A DNA stretch of 16,849 bases from Acidobacteriota bacterium (GTDB taxonomy: Bacteria > Acidobacteriota > Vicinamibacteria > Vicinamibacterales > SCN-69-37), in contig JAKALV010000041.1 in NCBI GenBank assembly GCA_021824055.1, positions 1 to 16,849 on the forward strand, given 5' to 3'. Under the pieces are notes generated by a model. It saw only the letters and a program-made list of their open reading frames with translations, was not told the DNA's origin and did no database searches. Below, piece after piece: positions 1-7,150 of the stretch. Both the position numbers and the translations under genes were made by a program. Every line of letters begins with the position of its first letter. The first letter of the stretch is position 1.

Positions 1-18
1 GTAAGATAGTCCGGTTGT

Positions 19-96
<78 letters not shown>

Positions 97-124
97 CTTT
101 TCACTTTATTCCTGTAGACGTCGT

Positions 125-161
125 CCAGGGTCCAGGGTCCAGAGTCCAGGGTCCAGGGTCC
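125..161. repeat. Heptamer tandem array, CCAGGGT type (left array)
   Basis: Five consecutive 7-bp units (CCAGGGT, CCAGGGT, CCAGAGT, CCAGGGT, CCAGGGT) plus a trailing CC lie 29 bp after tRNA-Pro. The only variation is one G-to-A change in the middle unit. The unit differs by one base from CCAAGGT, which is read on the opposite strand at 1466-1508. The two arrays therefore form a distant inverted pair around the IS element. Function is unknown. The rest of 96-175 holds nothing else I can support. Confidence 0.85.
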
Positions 162-179
162 GCCCTCGTCCTAATTACA

Positions 180-194
180 CCGTTTCATAAGTTC
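180..194. repeat. IS630 terminal inverted repeat, left
   Basis: The 15-bp sequence CCGTTTCATAAGTTC is an exact reverse complement of 1419-1433. It lies 13 bp beyond the transposase stop codon, as expected for the end of a compact IS. Confidence 0.85.
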
Positions 195-207
195 GTACAC
201 GTATGTC

Positions 208-1206
208 TCACGCGGCGATCGACTTCGATTCCGGAAGGCTCAGTTTTGTGAGTAGGCGGGCCAGGTCGCGTCGCGTGAAGGTCCACTCAAATGGTCTGGC
301 CAGCGTTTCATAGTGACGCTGGAATGCCAGGAGCCGGTGCTCGACGGCCGCCAAGGAATCGAAGTCATTGGGCGTCAGGGCTTTGCGTTGCACGATCGAG
401 AAGTAAATCTCGATTTGGTTCAGCCAACTCGCATGGATAGGCCCCTGGACCAGGATCAGATTGGGATACTGCTGTTGCAAGCGGTGGACGGCGCGCGCGC
501 CGCGATGCGACGAGCCATTGTCGACGATCCAGAAGACGCGCCGAGCGTCACGATAGCGTGGCGTGGTCATGACCTGCTTGACGAGTCGGTCAAACGGAGC
601 GATGCCAGTCGTCGATTCGCAGCGACCAAAGAGTCGGGCCTGATGCACGTCCAGGGCCGCCAAGTAGGCCCACGCACCAGCGCGCTCATATTCATGCTCC
701 ACCTTCATCATGGTGGCGGGCGCCGGCGGCCGCGTCGGGTGACAGCGGCGGCGCGCCTGAATGCTGGTTTTCTCGTCGGCCGAAATCACGAAATCCCCTG
801 CCCCCAGCGGCTGCCCGTCCCAGACCCGTTCGTACAAGTCCAGGATCCGACCCGCTTTCGTGGCAAAGTCGGGATCGCGCGGAAAGAGCCAGCTGCGGTG
901 GAACCACGGCCGAATCGCGTCCGTGTGCAACCACCGCCAGATGGTGCTGCCGCTGATGGACGCCACCAGCCCGCTCCGTTGTGCAGCGGCCGCCAGCTCG
1001 CTCGTGCTCCAGCGCGCCAGTGGGCCGCACGTGGGTGGTTCACACGCGAGCGCCTTGACCGTGACGACGACCTCTGGGGGAAAAAGCTCGGGGCCGCCCC
1101 GAGCGTGGCTGATCCTCAAGGCCGGCCAAGCGTTGCTCAAAGAAACGCTTCCGCCAAAGCGACACCACTTCCCGCCGCGTCCGCAGGCTCCGAGCGATCG
1201 CGTCAT
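208..1206 (-). CDS. IS630 transposase, catalytic part (orfB, DDE domain)
   Basis: This is the DDE-superfamily endonuclease half of an IS630-type transposase. It catalyses strand cleavage and transfer at the IS ends. The catalytic triad is visible: D144 (ISADEKTSIQ), D229 (FWIVDNGSSHRG) and E266 (WLNQIEIYFS). The D229-E266 spacing of 37 fits the IS630 pattern. The first 40 or so residues of this frame overlap orfA out of frame and do not look like protein from this family. The natural product is probably orfA joined to this frame near residue 43, giving about 379 residues from 1348 to 208. Joining needs a +1 shift (see 1073-1087). Alternatively the gene is a frameshifted, inactive copy. Family assignment is firm; activity is not established. 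Confidence 0.88.
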   Translation of the reverse strand: MTRSLGACGRGGKWCRFGGSVSLSNAWPALRISHARGGPELFPPEVVVTVKALACEPPTCGPLARWSTSELAAAAQRSGLVASISGSTIWRWLHTDAIRPWFHRSWLFPRDPDFATKAGRILDLYERVWDGQPLGAGDFVISADEKTSIQARRRCHPTRPPAPATMMKVEHEYERAGAWAYLAALDVHQARLFGRCESTTGIAPFDRLVKQVMTTPRYRDARRVFWIVDNGSSHRGARAVHRLQQQYPNLILVQGPIHASWLNQIEIYFSIVQRKALTPNDFDSLAAVEHRLLAFQRHYETLARPFEWTFTRRDLARLLTKLSLPESKSIAA

Positions 1207-1348
1207 TGGACCAGCCCTCGGCCGCGAGCAGAATCATTTTGGCGCGCAGCACCTCGAAGTACGGGCGCGTGTATTTCGCCGCGCGCGCCGTCAGCGCGCG
1301 CGCTTCGGCGGGGGAGAGATCGATCCGAAAGGGGCTCTGCCGAGGCAT
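1040..1348 (-). CDS. IS630 transposase, N-terminal DNA-binding part (orfA)
   Basis: A 102-residue ATG-started frame encodes the helix-turn-helix region of an IS630 transposase (about residues 38-75, including WSNDAIARSL and VVSLWRKRFF). It ends in the linker motif RSGRPRAFSP typical of the family, which binds the terminal repeats. After AFSP at residue 90 the frame becomes unrelated sequence, while the expected continuation (EVVVTVKALA) is in the +1 frame. The last 12 or so residues are therefore probably not part of the working protein. It overlaps orfB by 167 bp. No convincing ribosome binding site precedes the ATG at 1348. Confidence 0.82.
   Translation of the reverse strand: MPRQSPFRIDLSPAEARALTARAAKYTRPYFEVLRAKMILLAAEGWSNDAIARSLRTRREVVSLWRKRFFEQRLAGLEDQPRSGRPRAFSPRGRRHGQGARV
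1073..1087 (-). other. Probable +1 frameshift site joining orfA and orfB
   Basis: Read on the minus strand, the orfA codons are GCT TTT TCC CCC AGA. A peptidyl tRNA-Pro slipping one base forward from CCC to CCA continues as GAG GTC, giving AFSP-EVVV, the sequence expected for the family. The T5C5 homopolymer run is also a natural place for a polymerase slip or a single-base indel. The sequence alone cannot separate programmed recoding from decay. Confidence 0.5.
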
Positions 1349-1418
1349 CGGATGCGGTGCCGGTCCGTGCGAAGTACGGTGTCATATCTTCGCGTCCAGT
1401 ACAAGAGAAAACGTTAGT

Positions 1419-1433
1419 GAACTTATGAAACGG
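1419..1433. repeat. IS630 terminal inverted repeat, right
   Basis: Exact reverse complement of 180-194. It lies 70 bp upstream of the transposase start, which leaves a short leader for its promoter. A small 5-bp hairpin (CGGAC/GTCCG, 1431-1446) spans the outer edge. Confidence 0.85.
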
Positions 1434-1465
1434 ACCACTAAGTCCGTTCAACCCTTCGTCCTTTT

Positions 1466-1508
1466 GTCCTTTGTCCTGACCTTGGACATTGGACCTTGGA
1501 CCTTGGAC
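1466..1508. repeat. Heptamer tandem array, CCTTGGA type (right array)
   Basis: Six units with strict 7-bp periodicity start at 1466, 1473, 1480, 1487, 1494 and 1501. The last four are CCTTGGA, CATTGGA, CCTTGGA and CCTTGGA; the first two are degenerate GTCCT units. On the minus strand the unit reads CCAAGGT, one base different from the CCAGGGT units at 125-161. The array ends one base before the stop codon of the TonB receptor gene. Confidence 0.82.
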
Positions 1509-1509
1509 G

Positions 1510-3291
1510 TCATCTCACTGTAATTCCCACCGACACCCACCTCCCCGGCATCGTCACGCCGGCGACCTCGTGGTAATCGACATTGAGTAGGTTCGATGCG
1601 TCCACATAGGCGGCCGCGCGCGTGCTCCAGGCGTGGCTGAGGCGCGCGTCAACGAGCGTGTAGCGCTGGCCGTCGAGCCGGCTGCGGTGGTCGGCCGTGG
1701 CGCTGACGCTGAAGCCCGACCGGCCGAGCGGGGCTGCGGCCGCGGCCACGAAGGATTGCCGCGCGTACTCGAGCACGTACTTCGATAACAGATTGAGCGA
1801 GGGGGCGTTGACGCCCAGCGCGGTGTAGGCGACGCGGACGATGGCGGCGTTCCAGCGTCGGGCGACGGAGAGCTCCAGGCCGTGCGTGGTGACGTCGCGG
1901 ATGTTCTCGGCCTGCCAGCGCACCGAGGCCGTCGGCCGGACGTAGTCGATGACGTTCTTGTCCCAGCGGGCGAACGGCGTGGCCGCAAACGACCAGCCGC
2001 CGCGCGCGTATTCGATGCCGGCATCGACCGACCAGCCCCGCTCGGGCGCCAGCGCAGCGTTCCCCATGTTGTTGGGATCAGAGTAGTACAGCTCGGTGAA
2101 CGTCGGTACCCGGAACGCCCGGCTCGCCGCGGCACGCAGGCGCCATCCGCCCGCTGTGGCAAAGACGCCCGAGAACGACGGGCTGAGCTCAGATCCAAAC
2201 GTCGAGTAATAGTCCAGTCGCGCTCCGGCCTGCACGAGGACGCGCGAGGTCAGCGGCGCCTGGATCTCGGTGAACGCGCTGGTCCTGGAGAAATCGTGGT
2301 TGCCGAGGTTGTTTGACCGCACCATGTCGGCGCCGCCAGAGGCGCCGAACGTGATGGCCCGTCCGCCCGCATCGCGGCGCGAGACCGAGGCGACGATTTC
2401 GCCCGCGTTCGTGCGGTGGCGGTTCTCCGCGAAGCCCGGCCGGTTGACGTCCCAGCGGAAGTGGTCGCCGTGATTCTTCCATGTGCCCCGCACCGATGAG
2501 CTCCAGGCGCCGCGCGACGTGTTCCACGCGAGCGACGTCAGCGTGAGATCGGTCCATTCCTTCGACGGGGAGGCGCCGTAAAACCCGTTCGCGCCAAACG
2601 CGCGGCGCTGGTGGCGCGCGTCGGCCGTGAGACCCGGCCGCAGTTGCCCCCGGAGCAGCGCGCCACCGAGCGCGAAGTCCCGATCGAACGTGAACCCGGA
2701 ACTGCGCTGGGTCCATCCCGCCAGTGTCCACGTCTTCGGCAGGCCGTAGCCCGCCATCGAGGCGCTCATCGCGGCCAGCCCGTACTGGCCGGCCGACGCC
2801 GAGAGGGCCGCGTGTTCGTCGCTGCGCGTGATGAGGTTGATGACTCCGCCGAGGGCGTCGGCGCCGTACACGGCCGACGCGCCGCCGCCGACGATCTCGA
2901 TGCGATCGAGGGCGACCATCGGAATCGGCAACTCGCCGTTGTGGTGCCCGCTCTGGGCATCGTTGAGGCGGACGCCGTCGGCCAGAACCAGTTGCTGCCC
3001 GAAGGTGGCGCCGCGCATGGAAAGATCGGCCTGAACCTCGCGTGGGCCTCTGGCGCGGACGTCGAGCCCAGCCACGAGCCGAAGCGCATCGATGGCGGCG
3101 CTCATACCCAAGAGGTCGAGATCCGCCCGAGTCATCACGGTGACGGTCCGGGCCAGGTCACGCTCGGGCGTTGGCGCGAGCGTCGCGGTGACGATCACGT
3201 CCGTCGTCATGCGAGGCGGGGGAGTCGTCGACGGAGTCTGGGGCGCAAGCGCAGCTGCCGCCAGCCAAAGGCTCACAAGTTGTCCGGTCAT
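1510..3291 (-). CDS. TonB-dependent outer membrane receptor, BtuB-like
   Basis: This is a ligand-gated outer membrane transporter, energised through TonB, for cobalamin, a siderophore or a similar ligand. From the ATG at 3291 (593 residues) there is a hydrophobic signal segment (about 1-18) and a TonB-box-like DVIVTAT (31-37). A plug domain follows (about 45-155, including SMRGATFGQQ, LADGVRLND and VYGADALGGV), then a 22-strand-type barrel to the end. The length matches BtuB (about 600). A TTG two codons upstream (3297) is the other possible start; neither has a clear Shine-Dalgarno sequence. The protein ends GITVR, without the C-terminal aromatic residue usual for BAM-assembled barrels, and a tandem repeat begins just after the stop. 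No cobalamin riboswitch fits the 117-bp divergent spacer. Substrate is therefore unproven. Confidence 0.85.
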   Translation of the reverse strand: MTGQLVSLWLAAAALAPQTPSTTPPPRMTTDVIVTATLAPTPERDLARTVTVMTRADLDLLGMSAAIDALRLVAGLDVRARGPREVQADLSMRGATFGQQLVLADGVRLNDAQSGHHNGELPIPMVALDRIEIVGGGASAVYGADALGGVINLITRSDEHAALSASAGQYGLAAMSASMAGYGLPKTWTLAGWTQRSSGFTFDRDFALGGALLRGQLRPGLTADARHQRRAFGANGFYGASPSKEWTDLTLTSLAWNTSRGAWSSSVRGTWKNHGDHFRWDVNRPGFAENRHRTNAGEIVASVSRRDAGGRAITFGASGGADMVRSNNLGNHDFSRTSAFTEIQAPLTSRVLVQAGARLDYYSTFGSELSPSFSGVFATAGGWRLRAAASRAFRVPTFTELYYSDPNNMGNAALAPERGWSVDAGIEYARGGWSFAATPFARWDKNVIDYVRPTASVRWQAENIRDVTTHGLELSVARRWNAAIVRVAYTALGVNAPSLNLLSKYVLEYARQSFVAAAAAPLGRSGFSVSATADHRSRLDGQRYTLVDARLSHAWSTRAAAYVDASNLLNVDYHEVAGVTMPGRWVSVGITVR

Positions 3292-3408
3292 TCGCAAACA
3301 TTATGACCGCAGACGTTCGCCGGCCTGCGATCTGGACGGGCGCGGCCGTGAAGAACAAGCCGGCTACCGATGCTCCGTAGTAAGCTTTTCGCCTTGGAGG
3401 TTGTGTCA
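3292..3408. promoter_or_regulatory. Divergent intergenic region, receptor / BNR protein
   Basis: This 117-bp spacer must hold both promoters for the two outward-facing genes. A GGAGG Shine-Dalgarno at 3396-3400 sits 8 nt before the ATG at 3409. I do not see convincing -35/-10 pairs or an operator palindrome. It is too short for a B12 riboswitch, and no B12-box-like sequence is present. Confidence 0.4.
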
Positions 3409-6400
3409 ATGGCGAGATGGGTGCATCGGGCGGGAATCGCGCTGGTCGTGATGGCAATTGTTGGGGCGGTCGCGTCGCGGCCGGTCACGGCGCAGCGGCC
3501 GGCGGCAGATACCGCGAACGTGACGGTGAATCCGTCGCTCTACAGCGGGCTGACGTATCGACAGTTGACGAATTTCAGCCGCGGCGGGCGTTCGCACACG
3601 GTCGTCGGTGTGCCGTCGCAGCCGCAGGTGTTCTACATGGGCGCCGCCAACGGCGGGGTGTTCAAGACGACGGACGCGGGCGGCGTGTGGACGCCGATCA
3701 CCGACGGCCAGATTGCGGTCGGCAGCACCGGCTCGATCGCCGTGGCCGACTCGAATCCCGACATCGTCTGGCTCGGCACCGGCTCGCCGGATCCGCGCGG
3801 CAATATCTCGAACGGTGACGGCGTCTACAAGTCGATCGACGCCGGCAAGACCTGGACCCACATGGGTCTCGAGAAAGCGGGGCTGATCGGCCGCGTCCGC
3901 ATTCATCCCACGAACCCCGACATCGTGTTCGTGGCCGCCATCGGCAACATCTTCGGCGCCAACAAGGAGCGCGGCGTCTACCGCACGAAGGACGGCGGCA
4001 AGACGTGGGAGCAGATTCTGTCCGTCAGCGACAAGACGGGCGCGGTGGATCTGTCCATTGACCCGAAGAATCCGAACGTGATGTTCGCCTCGATGTGGAC
4101 CATTCGGCGCGAGCCGTGGTCGATCACGTCGGGCAGCATGGAAGGCGGATTGTTCCGCAGCCTCGACGGCGGCAACACGTGGCAGAAGCTGACCAATGGC
4201 CTGCCGACAAAGGTGATGGTGGGCAAGATCGCCGTCTCCGTGTCGGGCGCGGATTCGAAGCGCGTCTACGCGCTGATCGAAGCCGCCAACGACGAGGGCG
4301 GCGTGTTCCGCTCCGACGACGGGGGCACGTCGTGGACGCGGACCAACTCCACGCGCAACCTTCAGCAGCGCGCGTTCTACTACTGCCGCATCTACGCGGA
4401 CCCGGTGGATGTGGACACGGTGTACGGCCTGAACACCGGCATCTACAAGAGCACCGACGGCGGCAAGACGTTCGCGCCGTTCCGGGGCACGCACGGCGAC
4501 AACCACGACTTCTGGATCAACCCGAAGAACAACAAGATCCTCGCCAACTCGAACGATGGCGGCGCGGCGGTGTCCACGGACGGCGGCGCGACCTGGTCGT
4601 CCGAGGACAACCAGCCCACGGCCGAGATCTATCGCATCGACTACGACCGCCGGTGGCCGTACTGGGTCTACGGCGCGCAGCAGGATAACGGCAGCGTCGG
4701 CGTGTCCAGCGATGGCGTGACGCCGTACATCGCGGCGGGCCCGGGCGAAGCCGGCTACATCGCCGTGGATCCGCGCAATCCGAACATCAACTACGCCGGC
4801 AACTACGGCGGCACGCTGGTGCGCATCGATCGGACCAACGGCATCAACGAGAGCGTGCGGATCTACGAGGACGAGCAGACCGGCCAGCGCGCGCTGGAGA
4901 TGAAATATCGCCAGCAGTGGAACGCGCCGATCCGGCTGTCTCCGCACAACCCCGACATCGTCTACACGACGTCGCAGTACGTGCATCGCAGCAAGGATGG
5001 CGGCCAGACCTGGGACGTCATCTCGCCGGATCTCACGCGCAACGACAAGACCAAGCAGGATTTCTCGGGCGGCGCAGGCATCACGCGCGACAGCACCGGC
5101 GTCGAGGTGTACGACACGATCTTCGCCTTCGACGAATCCCCGGCAACCCCCGGCCTGCTCTGGGCGGGCAGTGACGACGGCCTGCTCCACATTTCCCGCG
5201 ACGCGGGCAAGACGTGGAGCAACATCACGCCGCCCGGCCTGCCGGAGTTCGCCACGATCAACGCGATCGATCTCAATCCGAAGCTGGCGGGACGCGCCGT
5301 CGTCACGGCGTACCGGCACATGCTGAACGACTACACGCCGTATGTGTATCTGACGACCGACTTCGGCAAGACCTGGAAGCGGATCGCGGACGGCACGAAC
5401 GGCATCCCCGTCGGGCATTCGGTGCGCGTGGTGCGCGAGGATCCGGACAAGCTGGGCCTGATGTACGCGGGCACCGAGTACGGCATGTACGTGACGTTCG
5501 ACACCGGCGCGCACTGGCAGAAGTTCCAGATGAATCTGCCCATCACGCCGATCATGGACCTGCGCGTGTTCCGCAAGGAACTGATCGTCGCCACCGAGGG
5601 CCGCGCATTCTGGATCCTCGACGGACTGGCGGCGGTCGAGCAGATCAAGGCCGGCATGGACAGCGCGCCGGCGGCGCTCCTCAAGGCGACCGACGGGTAC
5701 CGCGAAGGCGGCCCGATGCCCGCGATCTACTACTGGTTCAAGGAGCAGCCGGCGGCGCCGGTGCAAATCAGCGTGATGGACGCGAAGGGCACGGTGGTCT
5801 GGACGGCGACCGGCCAGCCGGGCAGCGGACCGGCGGCGCCCCCGGCCGCGGTCGGCGGACGCGGCGGTCGTGGTGGTGGCGGCGGCCGCGGGTTCGGGCG
5901 TGGCGGCGGGCCGTCGAACGCGGTGTACGCGAAAGCCGGGCTGAACAAGGTCACGTGGAACCCGAACAACTCCTATCCCGCGCCGTTCACTCGGCCGGCC
6001 AACCTGGTGTTGTGGGGTGGCGGCGGTGGCGGTGGACCGAAGGCCTCGGTCGGCACCTACACGGTCAAGGTCTCGTCCGGTTCGTGGTCAGAGTCGCAGA
6101 CGTTCCGTCTCGACAGCGATCCGCGCTTGGGCAAGATGACCGATCTCGAGGGCGCCGAGCAGCTGAAGATGGCGAACGAAGTCGGCGGCTGGCTCAAGAA
6201 CGTGTGGGACGACGTGGTGAAGATGCGCGATGCCACGGCGCAGGCCAAGGCGATCGCGGAGAAGGCCGGCCCGACCAGCGCGGTGGCCGCGGCGGCCAAG
6301 ACGTTCGTCACGAACCTCCAGGCCGTACATGGCGAACTGACGCAGTTGCAGGGCGCCGCGGGTCAGGACGCGCTGAACTTCCCGGGCCGCATCGACAATC

Positions 6401-6594
6401 AGATCCTCGAACTCTACGGCGGGATCGTCGAAAAGGAGCGCAAGCTTCCGAAGGGCGTGACCGAGCGGTACGCGGATCTCAAGCCGCAGGTCGAGAAGCT
6501 GCTGGCGAGCGCGACCAAGGTGCTTACGACCGATGTCGCCACGTTCAACGCCGTGGCCAGCGCGGCCGGCGCCGGAACGATCACGATCAAGTAG
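3409..6594 (+). CDS. Secreted BNR/Asp-box (sortilin/VPS10-like) beta-propeller protein
   Basis: A 1061-residue exported protein with a signal peptide (about 1-29, ending in VTAQ). At least eleven Asp-box motifs of the S/T-x-D-x-G-x-T-W type follow over the first 700 residues, for example TTDAGGVW (about 86), SIDAGKTW, TKDGGKTW, SLDGGNTW, STDGGKTF, SKDGGQTW and SRDAGKTW. These form stacked beta-propeller blades. A Gly/Arg low-complexity stretch lies at about 815-840 and a second Gly run near 870, followed by a helical C-terminal region (about 910-1061). Such proteins are often labelled glycosyl hydrolases, but sialidase catalytic residues are not evident, so binding or scaffolding is equally possible. 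The ATG at 3409 is chosen over 3370 because GGAGG lies 8 nt upstream and the signal peptide starts there. The 3' end overlaps the convergent DedA gene by 8 bp. Confidence 0.87.
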   Translation: MARWVHRAGIALVVMAIVGAVASRPVTAQRPAADTANVTVNPSLYSGLTYRQLTNFSRGGRSHTVVGVPSQPQVFYMGAANGGVFKTTDAGGVWTPITDGQIAVGSTGSIAVADSNPDIVWLGTGSPDPRGNISNGDGVYKSIDAGKTWTHMGLEKAGLIGRVRIHPTNPDIVFVAAIGNIFGANKERGVYRTKDGGKTWEQILSVSDKTGAVDLSIDPKNPNVMFASMWTIRREPWSITSGSMEGGLFRSLDGGNTWQKLTNGLPTKVMVGKIAVSVSGADSKRVYALIEAANDEGGVFRSDDGGTSWTRTNSTRNLQQRAFYYCRIYADPVDVDTVYGLNTGIYKSTDGGKTFAPFRGTHGDNHDFWINPKNNKILANSNDGGAAVSTDGGATWSSEDNQPTAEIYRIDYDRRWPYWVYGAQQDNGSVGVSSDGVTPYIAAGPGEAGYIAVDPRNPNINYAGNYGGTLVRIDRTNGINESVRIYEDEQTGQRALEMKYRQQWNAPIRLSPHNPDIVYTTSQYVHRSKDGGQTWDVISPDLTRNDKTKQDFSGGAGITRDSTGVEVYDTIFAFDESPATPGLLWAGSDDGLLHISRDAGKTWSNITPPGLPEFATINAIDLNPKLAGRAVVTAYRHMLNDYTPYVYLTTDFGKTWKRIADGTNGIPVGHSVRVVREDPDKLGLMYAGTEYGMYVTFDTGAHWQKFQMNLPITPIMDLRVFRKELIVATEGRAFWILDGLAAVEQIKAGMDSAPAALLKATDGYREGGPMPAIYYWFKEQPAAPVQISVMDAKGTVVWTATGQPGSGPAAPPAAVGGRGGRGGGGGRGFGRGGGPSNAVYAKAGLNKVTWNPNNSYPAPFTRPANLVLWGGGGGGGPKASVGTYTVKVSSGSWSESQTFRLDSDPRLGKMTDLEGAEQLKMANEVGGWLKNVWDDVVKMRDATAQAKAIAEKAGPTSAVAAAAKTFVTNLQAVHGELTQLQGAAGQDALNFPGRIDNQILELYGGIVEKERKLPKGVTERYADLKPQVEKLLASATKVLTTDVATFNAVASAAGAGTITIK

Positions 6595-7150
6595 CGTCGG
6601 TCGACTCGAGCGACGTTCGGTTTCTTCGACTACCCCAGAAGAAGACCGCCACCATCACGAGCGCCGTGATGGTGGCGGCCAGCCACGAATCAACGCCCAG
6701 GCGGTCAAGCGCGGTAGGGCCGACGTACGCAACCAGGCCGAGCAGCGTTGCCGCCCAGGCCAGCGACGACAGCACGCTGAGCGTGCTGAACTTCAGCGCC
6801 GGCACGTTGGCGTAGGCGCAGGCTGCCGCGATCGCGATGCGCAGCCCCGGGGCGAAGCGAATCACCAGAATGGCGAAGACCTCGCGATCCCTCACACGGG
6901 GCGCGAAGGACTGTCCGAGTTTCATCAGGCGCGGCCACCGGTCGAGCCAGCGGCGCGCCCGTCCGCGCAGCATGTAGAAGACCAGCTGATCTCCGGCCGT
7001 GGCCCCGAGCGCGCCCCACAGCATGACCGGCAACGCCCCGAGCACGCCCTGGCTTACCAGCGCCGCGGCGCCGACAAACACCACTTCGCCTTCAACAAAG
7101 GCCGCAACCGCGATAAGCGGGTACGTCAGCCATCGCGCGTCGCCGATCAT
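6587..7150 (-). CDS. DedA-family integral membrane protein
   Basis: A 187-residue polytopic protein of the DedA/SNARE-associated (VTT) family. Several members act as lipid transporters, including undecaprenyl-phosphate recycling. Visible signatures are an N-terminal re-entrant hydrophobic segment, GATAGDQLVFYMLRGR (about 49-64), the RFAPGLR motif (about 98-104, matching the family's R-x-x-P-G-x-R), and C-terminal membrane helices followed by a basic tail. Length is typical (about 190-220). The start ATG overlaps the stop of the upstream aminotransferase gene (ATGA, 4 bp), indicating one operon and translational coupling. The 3' end overlaps the convergent BNR gene. The lipid substrate cannot be read from the sequence. 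Confidence 0.88.
   Translation of the reverse strand: MIGDARWLTYPLIAVAAFVEGEVVFVGAAALVSQGVLGALPVMLWGALGATAGDQLVFYMLRGRARRWLDRWPRLMKLGQSFAPRVRDREVFAILVIRFAPGLRIAIAAACAYANVPALKFSTLSVLSSLAWAATLLGLVAYVGPTALDRLGVDSWLAATITALVMVAVFFWGSRRNRTSLESTDAT

Larger units (their letters stand above)
178..1438 (-). mobile_element. IS630-family insertion sequence
   Basis: The element of about 1.26 kb carries a two-frame IS630 transposase on the minus strand. It is bounded by perfect 15-bp inverted repeats (180-194 and 1419-1433). IS630/Tc1/mariner elements insert at TA, and TA dinucleotides lie just outside at 176-177 and 1439-1440. The outer edges are uncertain. Between TA and the shared repeat there are 2 bases on the left and 5 on the right, so one end may have drifted or the true edge may differ by a few bases. 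The element lies in the spacer between tRNA-Pro and the TonB receptor gene, between two repeat arrays. It interrupts no recognisable gene. Confidence 0.88.

Noticed and set aside
125..161. CRISPR array
   Set aside because: Units are 7 bp with no spacers. This is a simple tandem repeat.
3292..3408. Cobalamin riboswitch upstream of the BtuB-like receptor
   Set aside because: The spacer is only 117 bp and must serve both genes. No B12-box-like sequence or plausible multi-stem fold was seen.
3406..5766. A 786-codon open frame antisense to the BNR protein
   Set aside because: The same shadow effect. The translation is rich in Arg, Val and Asp without motifs, and the plus-strand Asp-box repeats are clearly the coding frame.
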